A stretch of 7,446 nt of DNA from CAZPLZ01 sp964587525 (GTDB lineage Bacteria > Oederibacteriota > CAKKQC01), in NCBI GenBank assembly GCA_964587525.1, contig CAZPLZ010000162.1, positions 1-7,446 of the forward strand. The letters run 5' to 3'. Below, in pieces: positions 1 through 7,424 of this stretch. Every line of letters begins with the position of its first letter. Position 1 is the stretch's first letter. Under the pieces are notes generated by a model. That model saw only the letters and a list, made by a program, of their open reading frames with translations. It was not told the origin of the DNA and ran no database searches. The position numbers and the translations under genes are program-made.

Positions 1-1
1 G

Positions 2-142
2 ATGCGGCGGCGCCGTCACCAGGAAGAATTCATCAAGCACCTTGTGTACGAGAACTCAGTGGAGTTCTTAAGCCAGTGCCCTAAGTTCTCTCTAAGGGGA
101 CGGGCTGACCAAGCCACAGCCAGTGGCGTTGGCGTAAGATAA
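2..142 (+). CDS. 3' end of an upstream gene, possibly amidohydrolase-like (partial)
   Basis: An open frame enters from the left edge and ends at TAA 140-142, five bases before the next ATG. Its roughly 46 residues include EEFIKHLVYENSVEFLSQ, followed by a short basic tail ending GVGVR. Most codons in the first half end in G or C, as in the real genes downstream, and the tight spacing to the next gene fits an operon. The pattern FI/V-x-x-LV-x-EN-x-V-x-F followed by a CPKF-like stretch recalls the last helix of amidohydrolase-2 family enzymes (metal-dependent TIM-barrel hydrolases). This is recalled resemblance over about 20 residues only. An ATG lies at position 2, so a tiny separate ORF cannot be excluded, but a gene tail is more likely. 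Product is uncertain. Confidence 0.4.
   Translation: MRRRRHQEEFIKHLVYENSVEFLSQCPKFSLRGRADQATASGVGVR
50..69 (+). other. Short perfect inverted repeat (7-bp stem, 4-base loop)
   Basis: AGAACTC at 51-57 and GAGTTCT at 62-68 are exact reverse complements around the loop AGTG, and a G-T pair (50/69) can extend the stem. No T-run follows, so it does not look like an intrinsic terminator. It lies inside the putative tail of the upstream gene and may be only a coincidence of coding sequence. If that tail is not a gene, it would be the only structured element ahead of the first propeller gene. Confidence 0.3.
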
Positions 143-147
143 GCGGT

Positions 148-1365
148 ATGCGAATTCGTTATCTAGCTGCCGGGACGGCAGCCGCAATCCTGATCTTTGG
201 TATCCCTCCCCAGCCTGCCTTCGCCGGCAAGAACAACGGCGTCCATGACTGGCCACGGTACCGGGGTCCCAACCAGGATGGGATCACGTTGGAGCGAGTG
301 AAACCGTGGCCGCAAGAAGGGCCAAAGCAGCTCTGGAAAAAAAGTGTCGGTGTGGGGTACTCCTCAATCTCTGTCGCAGACGGGCGTGTTTACACTATGG
401 GAAACGCCGACGAGATAGACACCGTGTTCTGCTTTCATGCCGAAACAGGAGAGGTGATCTGGAAACACACGTACCCATGCACCAAGGGAAAAGACTACTT
501 TGGGACGCGTGTGACACCCACCGTGCACAAAGGAGCTGTGTACACGTTGAGTCGTGCAGGACACGTCTTCCGCCTCAAGGCAAAATCAGGAAAAGTGGTT
601 TGGTCCAAAGATCTCAAAAAGGAGTTGGGCGTTGAAGTTCCGGGTTGGGGCTTTGCTGGCTCTCCACTGATTTTGGGCAAACTGGTCATCCTGAACATGG
701 GACGAAGGGGCGTGGCGCTGAACAAGAAAACTGGTGAGGTGGTCTGGTCCAGCGAGCCTGCCAAGGCAGGGTATGCTTCCGCCGTGCCCTTTTCCACGGA
801 CCACGTGCAGGGTGTGGCGGTGTTCAGCGCAAAGGCGCTGTTCGGTGTGAATGCCGCTGACGGTAATATGCTGTGGAGTTACCCATGGAAAACAAGCTGG
901 GATGTAAACGCCGTCACCCCGATTTTCGAAGGGGACAAAGTCTTTATTTCCTCTAACTACGGCAAAGGAGGCGTACTCCTGAAAATCGGCCAGGGAGAGC
1001 CAGAGGTGATCTGGCGGAACAAGAACATGCGCAATCATTTCCAGACCTGCGTGCTCTGGAGGAAGCACCTGTACGGCAATGACCAGGGTGATTTGAAGTG
1101 CATCGCATTTGATACCGGCGAAGAGCGATGGACCAAAGAGGGCCTCGGCAAGGGCCAAGTGATCGTGGCTGGAGACAACTTGCTTTATCTGACGGGGGGA
1201 GGAGAGCTGGTCTTGGCCAGAGCGACACCCAAGGCGTATGAAGAGAGCGCGCGCGCCCAGGTCTTGGGTGGCACCTGCTGGGTCTTACCGGTGCTGTCCA
1301 ATGGCAGGATCTACTGCCGCAACCACGAGGGCGAGCTCGTGTGCCTAGATGCCGCCGGAGGGTAA
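148..1365 (+). CDS. Exported PQQ-like beta-propeller protein (first of three)
   Basis: This 405-aa protein begins with a Sec signal peptide: RIR at the N-terminus, a hydrophobic stretch at residues 6-19, and a likely cut after PAFA (residue 26). There is no lipobox Cys, so it should be soluble in the periplasm or secreted. DWPRYRGPNQDG (34-45) is the opening signature of a large family of PQQ_2-type propellers. About eight blades follow, recognisable by repeats such as GRVYTMGN...TGEVIW (79-105), GAVYTLS...SGKVVW (129-152), ALNKKTGEVVW (190-200), DTGEERW (322-328) and GELVCLDAAGG (395-405). Its length is close to that of BamB, but without a lipid anchor. No CxxCH haem site or adjacent Cys pair is seen, so quinoprotein dehydrogenase activity is unlikely. 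The ATG is preceded by no clear Shine-Dalgarno. Its last 17 bases overlap the receptor gene. Fold is confident; substrate and role are unknown. Confidence 0.88.
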   Translation: MRIRYLAAGTAAAILIFGIPPQPAFAGKNNGVHDWPRYRGPNQDGITLERVKPWPQEGPKQLWKKSVGVGYSSISVADGRVYTMGNADEIDTVFCFHAETGEVIWKHTYPCTKGKDYFGTRVTPTVHKGAVYTLSRAGHVFRLKAKSGKVVWSKDLKKELGVEVPGWGFAGSPLILGKLVILNMGRRGVALNKKTGEVVWSSEPAKAGYASAVPFSTDHVQGVAVFSAKALFGVNAADGNMLWSYPWKTSWDVNAVTPIFEGDKVFISSNYGKGGVLLKIGQGEPEVIWRNKNMRNHFQTCVLWRKHLYGNDQGDLKCIAFDTGEERWTKEGLGKGQVIVAGDNLLYLTGGGELVLARATPKAYEESARAQVLGGTCWVLPVLSNGRIYCRNHEGELVCLDAAGG

Positions 1366-3487
1366 TCGGGCAATTGGCTTCCCCCGAAGCCGCGTAATGT
1401 TCATGCCGCTGCTCGTACTGCTGCTGATGGCAGGGGCCACAACTATAAAGGCCCAGGATGAAGCCACCCCTGAACTGGAAACTATTGTGATTACGGCTGA
1501 GAAAAAGGAAGAGTTTTTGCAGAAAGTCCCTCGAAGCGCTGCCGTCGTCACATCCGACATGATCGAAGGCCTCGGGATCACTTCGGTGAAAGAGGCGTCC
1601 TTCCAGATTCCAAATTTGAACCTTGTAGAGTTCTCAGCCAGGAAAATCAGCTTCCCGGTGTTCCGTGGCATCGGCTCTGGATCAGCCGCCCCCGCGGTGG
1701 GCACATGGATCGACGGCGTTCCCCAACCGACCATCAACACAGCCAATATTGACCTGCTCGACGTCGAACGGATCGAGTTCATCCGCGGCCCTCTCGGAAC
1801 GCTGTACGGACGCACCAATCTGGCAGGGGCCATCAACATCATCACGAGGCAACCTTCCTGGACACCCGAAGCCACCGTCAGCCTCGAGAGAGGAAATTTC
1901 AACCGCCAGGACTACCGCTTTTCGATCAGCGGCCGGCTCGTGCCAGGCCAGCTCGCCGCCCGTGTTTCAGGCGCGCATGCGCTCAGAGATGGCTACAAAA
2001 CGAATGCGATCACAGGTCACGACCTGGACAGCCGGAATTCCTTTGCCGGCCGGGTCCAATTACTCTGGACCCCGCAGGAACGCTGGACCTTCAATTTCAA
2101 CGTTCCCGGAGAGCGTGACCGGGACGGCGCGTTCGTGATCTTCGATCTCGACCAAATTCGGAAGAATCCAGACGAAGTCAAATACGATTACGAGGGCAAA
2201 ATGCATCGGGACCTGATCGGGCCCTCCATGAGGGTAAAGTATCTAGGAGAGTCTCTGGAAGTCACTTCCATCACGGCGTTTCAATGGTGGAATGCGAAAG
2301 ATTGGACTGACACCGACTTCTCCCAATCTGACTTTTTCCGGAGATGGTCTTCCGATACTCAGAACATGATTTCAGAGGAACTTCGATTTGCTTCCAGAGA
2401 TGGGGAAGACCTCTGGCTGCACGATGCGGTTAGCTTCAAGTGGATGACCGGCCTCCAGGCGTCCCGGTCGGTCCTCAGCGCAGAAGCCTACGACGAGATC
2501 CGGTTTCTCGCCCGCCGAGACTGGACCGAAGCTGAACTGACTGATGCAGGGTTAGGCCTCTTCGGCCAGGCAACCTTCACCGCCGCAGAGAAACTAGACC
2601 TGACAACCGGGATCCGCTATGACCATGAGTACAAGAAAGCGGATTTGGCCAACTTCTCCGAGATTGCAGCCGTGGCGGGTCCGAAGACGACCCAAACACT
2701 GAAAAACAGGTATTCCGACTGGGTGCCCCGGGTCAGCCTGGCTTACCGGATTACACCGAGGCTGATGCCCTACGCATCGCTTGCCAAAGGGTTTAGGGCT
2801 GGCGGGTATGACCAGAATGCACCCCCTGGCGAGGAAGCTTTCAAGCCGGAAACGATCTGGGCCTACGAGACAGGGATCAAAACTTCCTGGGCAGAGGGCC
2901 TTCTCGTTCTCAACGCCTCGTTGTTTCAAGTGGAATGGAAGGACATGCAGTTGTTCGTGGTCAATCCCTTGGCACCCGTCAAGTTTTATATCGCCAACGC
3001 CGGAAGATCACGAAGCCGGGGAGGTGAAATAGAGTTGCGAGCCCGGCCCTTGAGTGGGTTAGAAGTGCTAGGAGGCCTCGGAACTACGGATGCCAAATTT
3101 TTAAACCACATCGACCGATTCAGCGGTGATGTGAGAAACAAGTCTCTGATTAATGTGCCGAGTTACACATGGAATTCCGCGCTGCTGTATTCCCGCACCC
3201 TCCTCGACAATCTCAAAAGCTATATGGGCGGAGGTGTCACCGGGATGGGACCGTATTTCTTCGACGCGGGTAACACTCGGCAACAAGCGGCCTACCACCT
3301 CGTGAATCTCCGGCTGGGCCTGAAAGGTGCACACTGGCGAGCGGAGGTGTGGGCGAAAAACGTGTTTGATGAAACCTATGTTCCTGTGGCCTTCCAGTTA
3401 GACTTACAACCTTTCAACCCTGCTCCATTCTTTGGCGAAAGCGGCATCCCAAGGACCTTCGGAATCACGCTGGGCGTAGACTTTTGA
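1349..3487 (+). CDS. TonB-dependent outer-membrane receptor
   Basis: This 712-aa protein should form a 22-strand outer-membrane barrel with an internal plug, importing a scarce ligand using TonB-ExbBD energy. A hydrophobic signal segment (17-34) is followed by a TonB-box-like ETIVITA (44-50). The plug (about 50-168) shows FRGIGSG (105-111), WIDGVP (120-125), and DVERIEFIRGPLGTLYG (138-154) running into AGAINIIT. Barrel hallmarks are YASLAKGFRAGGYD (475-488), NAGRSRSRGGE (550-560), NVFDETY (671-677) and a C-terminal Phe (712), the usual Bam recognition residue. There is no N-terminal STN domain and no sigma/anti-sigma pair here, so it is not a transducer type. The start is ambiguous: ATG 1349 overlaps the previous gene and places arginines before the hydrophobic core; ATG 1397 (M17) has a weak GAAG seven bases upstream. 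The resemblance is to receptors annotated as iron-complex types, but the ligand cannot be assigned. Confidence 0.95.
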   Translation: MPPEGNRAIGFPRSRVMFMPLLVLLLMAGATTIKAQDEATPELETIVITAEKKEEFLQKVPRSAAVVTSDMIEGLGITSVKEASFQIPNLNLVEFSARKISFPVFRGIGSGSAAPAVGTWIDGVPQPTINTANIDLLDVERIEFIRGPLGTLYGRTNLAGAINIITRQPSWTPEATVSLERGNFNRQDYRFSISGRLVPGQLAARVSGAHALRDGYKTNAITGHDLDSRNSFAGRVQLLWTPQERWTFNFNVPGERDRDGAFVIFDLDQIRKNPDEVKYDYEGKMHRDLIGPSMRVKYLGESLEVTSITAFQWWNAKDWTDTDFSQSDFFRRWSSDTQNMISEELRFASRDGEDLWLHDAVSFKWMTGLQASRSVLSAEAYDEIRFLARRDWTEAELTDAGLGLFGQATFTAAEKLDLTTGIRYDHEYKKADLANFSEIAAVAGPKTTQTLKNRYSDWVPRVSLAYRITPRLMPYASLAKGFRAGGYDQNAPPGEEAFKPETIWAYETGIKTSWAEGLLVLNASLFQVEWKDMQLFVVNPLAPVKFYIANAGRSRSRGGEIELRARPLSGLEVLGGLGTTDAKFLNHIDRFSGDVRNKSLINVPSYTWNSALLYSRTLLDNLKSYMGGGVTGMGPYFFDAGNTRQQAAYHLVNLRLGLKGAHWRAEVWAKNVFDETYVPVAFQLDLQPFNPAPFFGESGIPRTFGITLGVDF

Positions 3488-3530
3488 GGATCATAGGAAA
3501 AATCTACAAGGTCTGCTAGGCTCTCAACAA

Positions 3531-5813
3531 ATGATAGCCACGGTTTTCCTGATCCTGTTCGTCTGTGCTGCACCCGTAGGCTTCGCCTGGGCCGAACCGA
3601 TTTTGGGATGGCTGTCCTGGCGAGGACCGCAACAGCACGGCGTTTCTGAAGAGACCCACCTCCCCGCCAAGTGGAAAGTCGGAGGAAAAAATCATCTCTG
3701 GACCTATAAGCTGGCAGGGCGGGGCACGCCGGTCATCGCCGGCAACCGGCTGTATACGCTCGGCTACCGCGGTGAAGGACCGGACCTGCAAGAGCTCATC
3801 GTCTGCCTGGATGCAACCACCGGCCAGCTCCTCTGGGAGCATGGGTTCAACGATTTCTTAAGCGACATCATCTACAACCGCTACTCGATCGGCAGCCCGG
3901 CCGTGGATCCCGAAACGGGCAATGTCTACATCCTCACCTCGCCGGGAATTCTGGCCTGCTTCACAGCCGATGGGACGTTGGTCTGGCAGCACTCCATGAT
4001 GGAGGAGTTTGGCCGGCTGACCTTTCCCAACGGACGAACCGGGTGCCCGGTCGTTGACGGCGATCTCGTGATCGTGCGCGGGATCACCTCTAACTGGGGC
4101 AAGCAGGGCCCCGGGCGGGACAGGTTTTACGCCTTTGAGAAGCTCAGGGGGAAACCGGTCTGGGCGTCCACCCCCGGCGTGAGGCCACAGGACAGTTCAT
4201 ACTCCACGCCGGTGCTTGCCTGGTACCAAGGCCGGCGGGTGTTTTACTGCGGCACAGGCTGCGGCAACATCGTCTGCGTCAACGCCCGCACCGGAGAGCC
4301 ACTGTGGCGGTTCCAGTTCTCCAAAGGCGGGGTCAACGCCTCGGTGCTGCTCCATCCCGACAACATGGTGATCGCCATCCATGACAAGGAGAACCTGGAC
4401 ACCTCCGAGACCGGCCGGATCGCCGCGATCCGGATTCCTGAAAAACTGGAACAGGGGGCTTCAGAAAAGCCCATGGTGCTGGGGAAGACCGCTGAGATCT
4501 GGCGCAACAGCTTAAACGCGTTCAGCAGCTCCCCCGTGCTGGTCAAGGATCGAGTGTATCTGGTGACGGACAGCGGCTTCCTGAGCTGCGTGGATGCCCA
4601 AACCGGCGAGATCTTATGGCAGCACCGGCTGGGCCCTGATCAGATACACGCCTCCCCGCTGTACGCCGACGGGAAACTCTATGTCCCCATGGCCAACGGA
4701 AAGTTCTTCATCGTGCGATCGACCAGAAAAGGAGCCAAGATCTTGAGTGAAGAGCAGCTCGAAGGTATCTGCCTCGGCGCTCCGGCGGTGTGGAACGGCC
4801 GCGTCTACGTGCACACGACCAAAAAGCTTTATTGTTTCGGAAGCAAGCCAGCACGGAAGTCCAAGACAGCCCGGGAGCCTTCCCAGCCTCAGCCAGCCCC
4901 CGGGCCGGTCTTAAGACTCCAGCCGGTGCCTGGCGAGGTTCTGATCCAGCCAGGCGACACGGTGTCCTTTACCCTCCGAGGGCTGGACGAGCACGGGCAT
5001 CTGGTCAAGGAATTTAAAGGCTCCGAGGCTCACTGGAAGAAGTACATCCCGGCCGGGGCGAAGGTCAAGTCCGAATTGGACGCCGATTTCGACGAGAAGG
5101 GAAGGCTGGTCGCTTCCGCAAAGGCAAAGCTCTCAGCAGGAGCATTCGAAGCCACGATCGGTAAAACAAAAGGAACCATCCGAGGCCGGCTACTGCCCAG
5201 CCTTCCCTATCGTGAAGGCTTTGAGAAGTTCACCCCCACCGTTCCTCATGCTCAGGAGCCAGGAGTGAAGTTCGCCTGGCCGCCGCTGCCCTGGATCGGC
5301 GCGCGATTCAAGTGGGAGATCCGGAGCCTCGACAGCCAGAAGGTCCTGGCCAAAACCCTGGACCGGGTCCTCTTCCAGCGGGCCATCACCTTCATCGGCC
5401 ATCCGCGCCTGAAGAACTACACCATCCAGGCGGATGTCATGAGCGAGGGCAACCGGAGGACCATGTCCGTGGCGGGCGTGATCAACCAGCGCTATATCAT
5501 CGCTCTGGTGGGCAACGCGCAACTGCTCGAGGTCAGCTCGAACCACGACCGCGTCAAGGCCAGCGTGCCTTTCTCCTGGCAGCCGAAGGTCTGGTACCGC
5601 CTGAAAGCGCGCGTGGACGTAGATTCCGACGGCTCGGGGATCATTCGCGCCAAGGCCTGGCGGCGCGGGAAGGAAGAACCGCAAGCCTGGACCATTGAGG
5701 TGCCTCACCAGCGCGCTCACACCCAAGGCGCACCCGGACTCTTCGGGTTCTCACCGCAGAACCAGCAACGCGTGTACATTGACAACATCGTGGTGACACC
5801 CAATGACAATTAG
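3531..5813 (+). CDS. Exported PQQ-like beta-propeller with C-terminal Ig-like and jelly-roll domains
   Basis: This 760-aa protein has a signal peptide (1-21, likely cut after AWA) that lacks basic residues before its core; C12 does not sit in a proper lipobox. LSWRGPQQHGVS (28-39) matches the opening motif of the propeller family. The propeller spans about 50-437, with blade ends such as CLDATTGQLLW (92-102), CVNARTGEPLW (249-259) and CVDAQTGEILW (353-363). A Pro/Lys-rich linker (about 438-460) leads to a domain of about 90 residues (460-553) resembling an Ig-like fold (PGEVLIQPGDTVSFTLRG). The C-terminus (about 558-757) resembles LamG or DUF1080-type jelly rolls, with RLKNYTIQADV, WQPKVWYRLKARVD and a final VYIDNIVV. 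Such lectin-like modules often bind sugars, but this is inferred. C240, C244 and C249 cluster in one blade. It starts 43 bases after the receptor gene, with only a weak TAGG at 3517-3520 as possible ribosome site. The fold is well supported; function is unknown. Confidence 0.88.
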   Translation: MIATVFLILFVCAAPVGFAWAEPILGWLSWRGPQQHGVSEETHLPAKWKVGGKNHLWTYKLAGRGTPVIAGNRLYTLGYRGEGPDLQELIVCLDATTGQLLWEHGFNDFLSDIIYNRYSIGSPAVDPETGNVYILTSPGILACFTADGTLVWQHSMMEEFGRLTFPNGRTGCPVVDGDLVIVRGITSNWGKQGPGRDRFYAFEKLRGKPVWASTPGVRPQDSSYSTPVLAWYQGRRVFYCGTGCGNIVCVNARTGEPLWRFQFSKGGVNASVLLHPDNMVIAIHDKENLDTSETGRIAAIRIPEKLEQGASEKPMVLGKTAEIWRNSLNAFSSSPVLVKDRVYLVTDSGFLSCVDAQTGEILWQHRLGPDQIHASPLYADGKLYVPMANGKFFIVRSTRKGAKILSEEQLEGICLGAPAVWNGRVYVHTTKKLYCFGSKPARKSKTAREPSQPQPAPGPVLRLQPVPGEVLIQPGDTVSFTLRGLDEHGHLVKEFKGSEAHWKKYIPAGAKVKSELDADFDEKGRLVASAKAKLSAGAFEATIGKTKGTIRGRLLPSLPYREGFEKFTPTVPHAQEPGVKFAWPPLPWIGARFKWEIRSLDSQKVLAKTLDRVLFQRAITFIGHPRLKNYTIQADVMSEGNRRTMSVAGVINQRYIIALVGNAQLLEVSSNHDRVKASVPFSWQPKVWYRLKARVDVDSDGSGIIRAKAWRRGKEEPQAWTIEVPHQRAHTQGAPGLFGFSPQNQQRVYIDNIVVTPNDN

Positions 5814-7350
5814 TCCCCTCTCCCCCACGCGATCCCTCCTGCTACTTGGGATCTGGGCCGTCACCGTGGTGAGGCCAGTCTGGGCGGAGGACTGGCCCAC
5901 GTGGGGGCGGACTCCGGCCCGGAACATGTCCGCACCCGCTACCGGACTGCCTGATTGGTTCGACCCCGGCAAGCGGAAGGAGGGCTCCGAGGAGATTGAT
6001 CCCACCACCACCAAGAACGTCAAATGGGTCTTTAAACTAGGCTCCCAATCCTTCGGCAATCCCACCGTGGCCCAAGGCAAGATTTTCGTGGGCACCAACA
6101 ACGAGATCCCGCGGGACCCCAAGCACCAGGGAGACCGGGGAATCGTCATGTGCCTGGACGAGAAGACCGGCAAGTTTCTCTGGCAGCTCGCGGTGCCCAA
6201 ACTCGGCGCCGGCAAAGTCAGCGATTGGGAGTACTTAGGCATCTGCTCCTCCCCGACGGCGGATGGCGACCGCGTCTATGTGGTCACCAACCGCTGCGAA
6301 GTCCTGTGCCTCGACGCGGAGGGTCTGGCCAACGGCAACGACGGCCCCTTCAAAGACGAGGGGCAATACATGGCTGGACCAGGGAAGCCACCGGTGGAAC
6401 CCGGTCCCACCGATGCGGACATCCTCTGGCTGTTCGACATGCGCGACGAGCTGGGGGTGTTCCCGCACAACATCACGAGCAGCTCAGTGCTGCTCGTGGA
6501 GGACCGTCTCTATGTCACCACCTCCAACGGGGTGGACTGGTCCCACCTGAACATCCCCAATCCGAGGGCTCCAGCGCTGATCGCACTGGACAAGCGCACC
6601 GGCAAGTTGGTCGGGGAGGAAGGTTCAGGAATCTCCGGGCGTCTCTACCATGGAAGTTGGTCCTCCCCCACCCACGGAACGATCGGCGATAAGGGACTGG
6701 TGATCTTCGGAGCCGGCGACGGGTTTTGCTACGGGCTCGAGCCCGATCCGGTCCCCGGACCCGATGGCTTCGCTATCTTAAAAGAGCGCTGGCGCTATGA
6801 CTGCAACCTGCCCGCCTACAAGCGGGCCAAATACGCCACCGCAGAGGGCCCCAGTGAGGTGATCGCCACCCCGGCGTTTGACCAGAACCGGGTCTATGTG
6901 GCCATCGGCCAGGACCCCGAGCACGGCGAGGGAATGGGCAACCTCGTGTGCATTGACGCCACCAAGCAAGGCGACATCACCGAGGGCGGAACGATCTGGT
7001 CGTACGACAAGATCAACCGGTCCATCTCCACGGTCTCCATCGCCGAAGGACTCCTGTACGTTGGGGATTATGCCGGAAACATCCATTGCCTGGACGCCGA
7101 CACCGGCGAAGTGTACTGGGTGCATCCCACGGAAGCCCACATCTGGAGCTCCACGATGGTGGCTGACGGCAAGGTCTATGTCGGCACGGAAGATGGCGAT
7201 GTGTGGATTCTTACGGCTGGCAAAGAGAGGCAAGTCCTCAACCGGATCAATCTCGGCGCCCCGGTCTATTCGTCACCCATCGTCGCCAACGGTGTTCTGT
7301 ATGTGGCCTCCCAGACACATCTATACGCGATTCAAGAAAGCGGTCAATAA
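5803..7350 (+). CDS. Exported PQQ-like beta-propeller protein (third of three)
   Basis: This 515-aa protein has a signal peptide with an Arg at position 10, a hydrophobic core at 11-24 and a likely cut after PVWA (28). The mature protein opens with EDWPTWGRTPARNMS (29-43), a variant of the W-x-x-x-R/G start of this family. NVKWVFKLGSQSFGNPTVAQG (around 72-92) and IFVGTNN follow. Blade repeats include CLDEKTGKFLW (117-127), ALDKRTGKLVG (261-271), CLDADTGEVYWV (429-440), ADGKVYVGTEDGDVWI (454-469) and APVYSSPIVANGVLYVAS (486-503). It is longer than the first propeller because of insertions near 172-205 and 240-258. There is no CxxCH, adjacent Cys pair or lipobox. Its ATG overlaps the preceding gene by 11 bases, with a weak GGTGA at 5792-5796, which suggests coupled translation. 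Periplasmic or secreted location and fold are well supported. Enzymatic activity, cofactor and ligand are not evident. Confidence 0.88.
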   Translation: MTISPLSPTRSLLLLGIWAVTVVRPVWAEDWPTWGRTPARNMSAPATGLPDWFDPGKRKEGSEEIDPTTTKNVKWVFKLGSQSFGNPTVAQGKIFVGTNNEIPRDPKHQGDRGIVMCLDEKTGKFLWQLAVPKLGAGKVSDWEYLGICSSPTADGDRVYVVTNRCEVLCLDAEGLANGNDGPFKDEGQYMAGPGKPPVEPGPTDADILWLFDMRDELGVFPHNITSSSVLLVEDRLYVTTSNGVDWSHLNIPNPRAPALIALDKRTGKLVGEEGSGISGRLYHGSWSSPTHGTIGDKGLVIFGAGDGFCYGLEPDPVPGPDGFAILKERWRYDCNLPAYKRAKYATAEGPSEVIATPAFDQNRVYVAIGQDPEHGEGMGNLVCIDATKQGDITEGGTIWSYDKINRSISTVSIAEGLLYVGDYAGNIHCLDADTGEVYWVHPTEAHIWSSTMVADGKVYVGTEDGDVWILTAGKERQVLNRINLGAPVYSSPIVANGVLYVASQTHLYAIQESGQ

Positions 7351-7393
7351 GTCACCACCGAGGTATCCTTACGACTGCCAGAGTGTCGGGAGG

Positions 7394-7424
7394 ACGTGAC
7401 CCCGAAAGTTTGACGGGGTAATGT
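7394..7424 (+). other. Stem-loop downstream of the last gene
   Basis: Bases 7394-7404 pair with 7414-7424 around a nine-base loop. The upper six pairs (ACCCCG with CGGGGT) are perfect; below them are one G-A mismatch, then T-A, a G-T wobble, C-G and A-T. It begins 43 bases after the stop of the third propeller gene, a sensible place for a transcription end. No T-run follows, so it is not a canonical intrinsic terminator; it could instead protect the mRNA 3' end or be part of a mobile-element end. Confidence 0.4.

Noticed and set aside
586..1158. 190-aa open frame on the minus strand
   Set aside because: It lies antisense within the first propeller gene, has no recognisable domain, and reads as a shadow of the coding strand.
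148..1365. BamB outer-membrane assembly lipoprotein
   Set aside because: Its length is similar, but it has no lipobox Cys and its opening motif belongs to the other secreted propeller family.
1345..1902. 185-aa open frame on the minus strand
   Set aside because: It is opposite the signal and plug regions of the receptor, whose motifs are unmistakable.
3484..3522. Promoter-like TTGAGG with a TAGGCT-like -10 box between the receptor and the second propeller gene
   Set aside because: The boxes match the consensus poorly and their spacing is wrong; the 43-base gap is more easily read as an intra-operon spacer.
5190..5726. 178-aa minus-strand open frame
   Set aside because: It is a shadow of the jelly-roll region of the second propeller; GC-rich third positions commonly create such frames.
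6150..6692. 180-aa plus-strand frame rich in Arg
   Set aside because: It is an out-of-frame reading of the third propeller, low in complexity and without domains.
148..7350. Lanthanide- or PQQ-dependent alcohol oxidation system with a metallophore receptor
   Set aside because: The idea is attractive because propellers and a TonB receptor are together, but there is no methanol-dehydrogenase signature, cytochrome c, or PQQ synthesis gene in the window.
6878..7421. Overlapping plus-strand frames running past the end of the third propeller gene
   Set aside because: Their composition (Ser/Thr/Arg/Pro-rich) is that of frame-shifted coding DNA and no family is recognisable.
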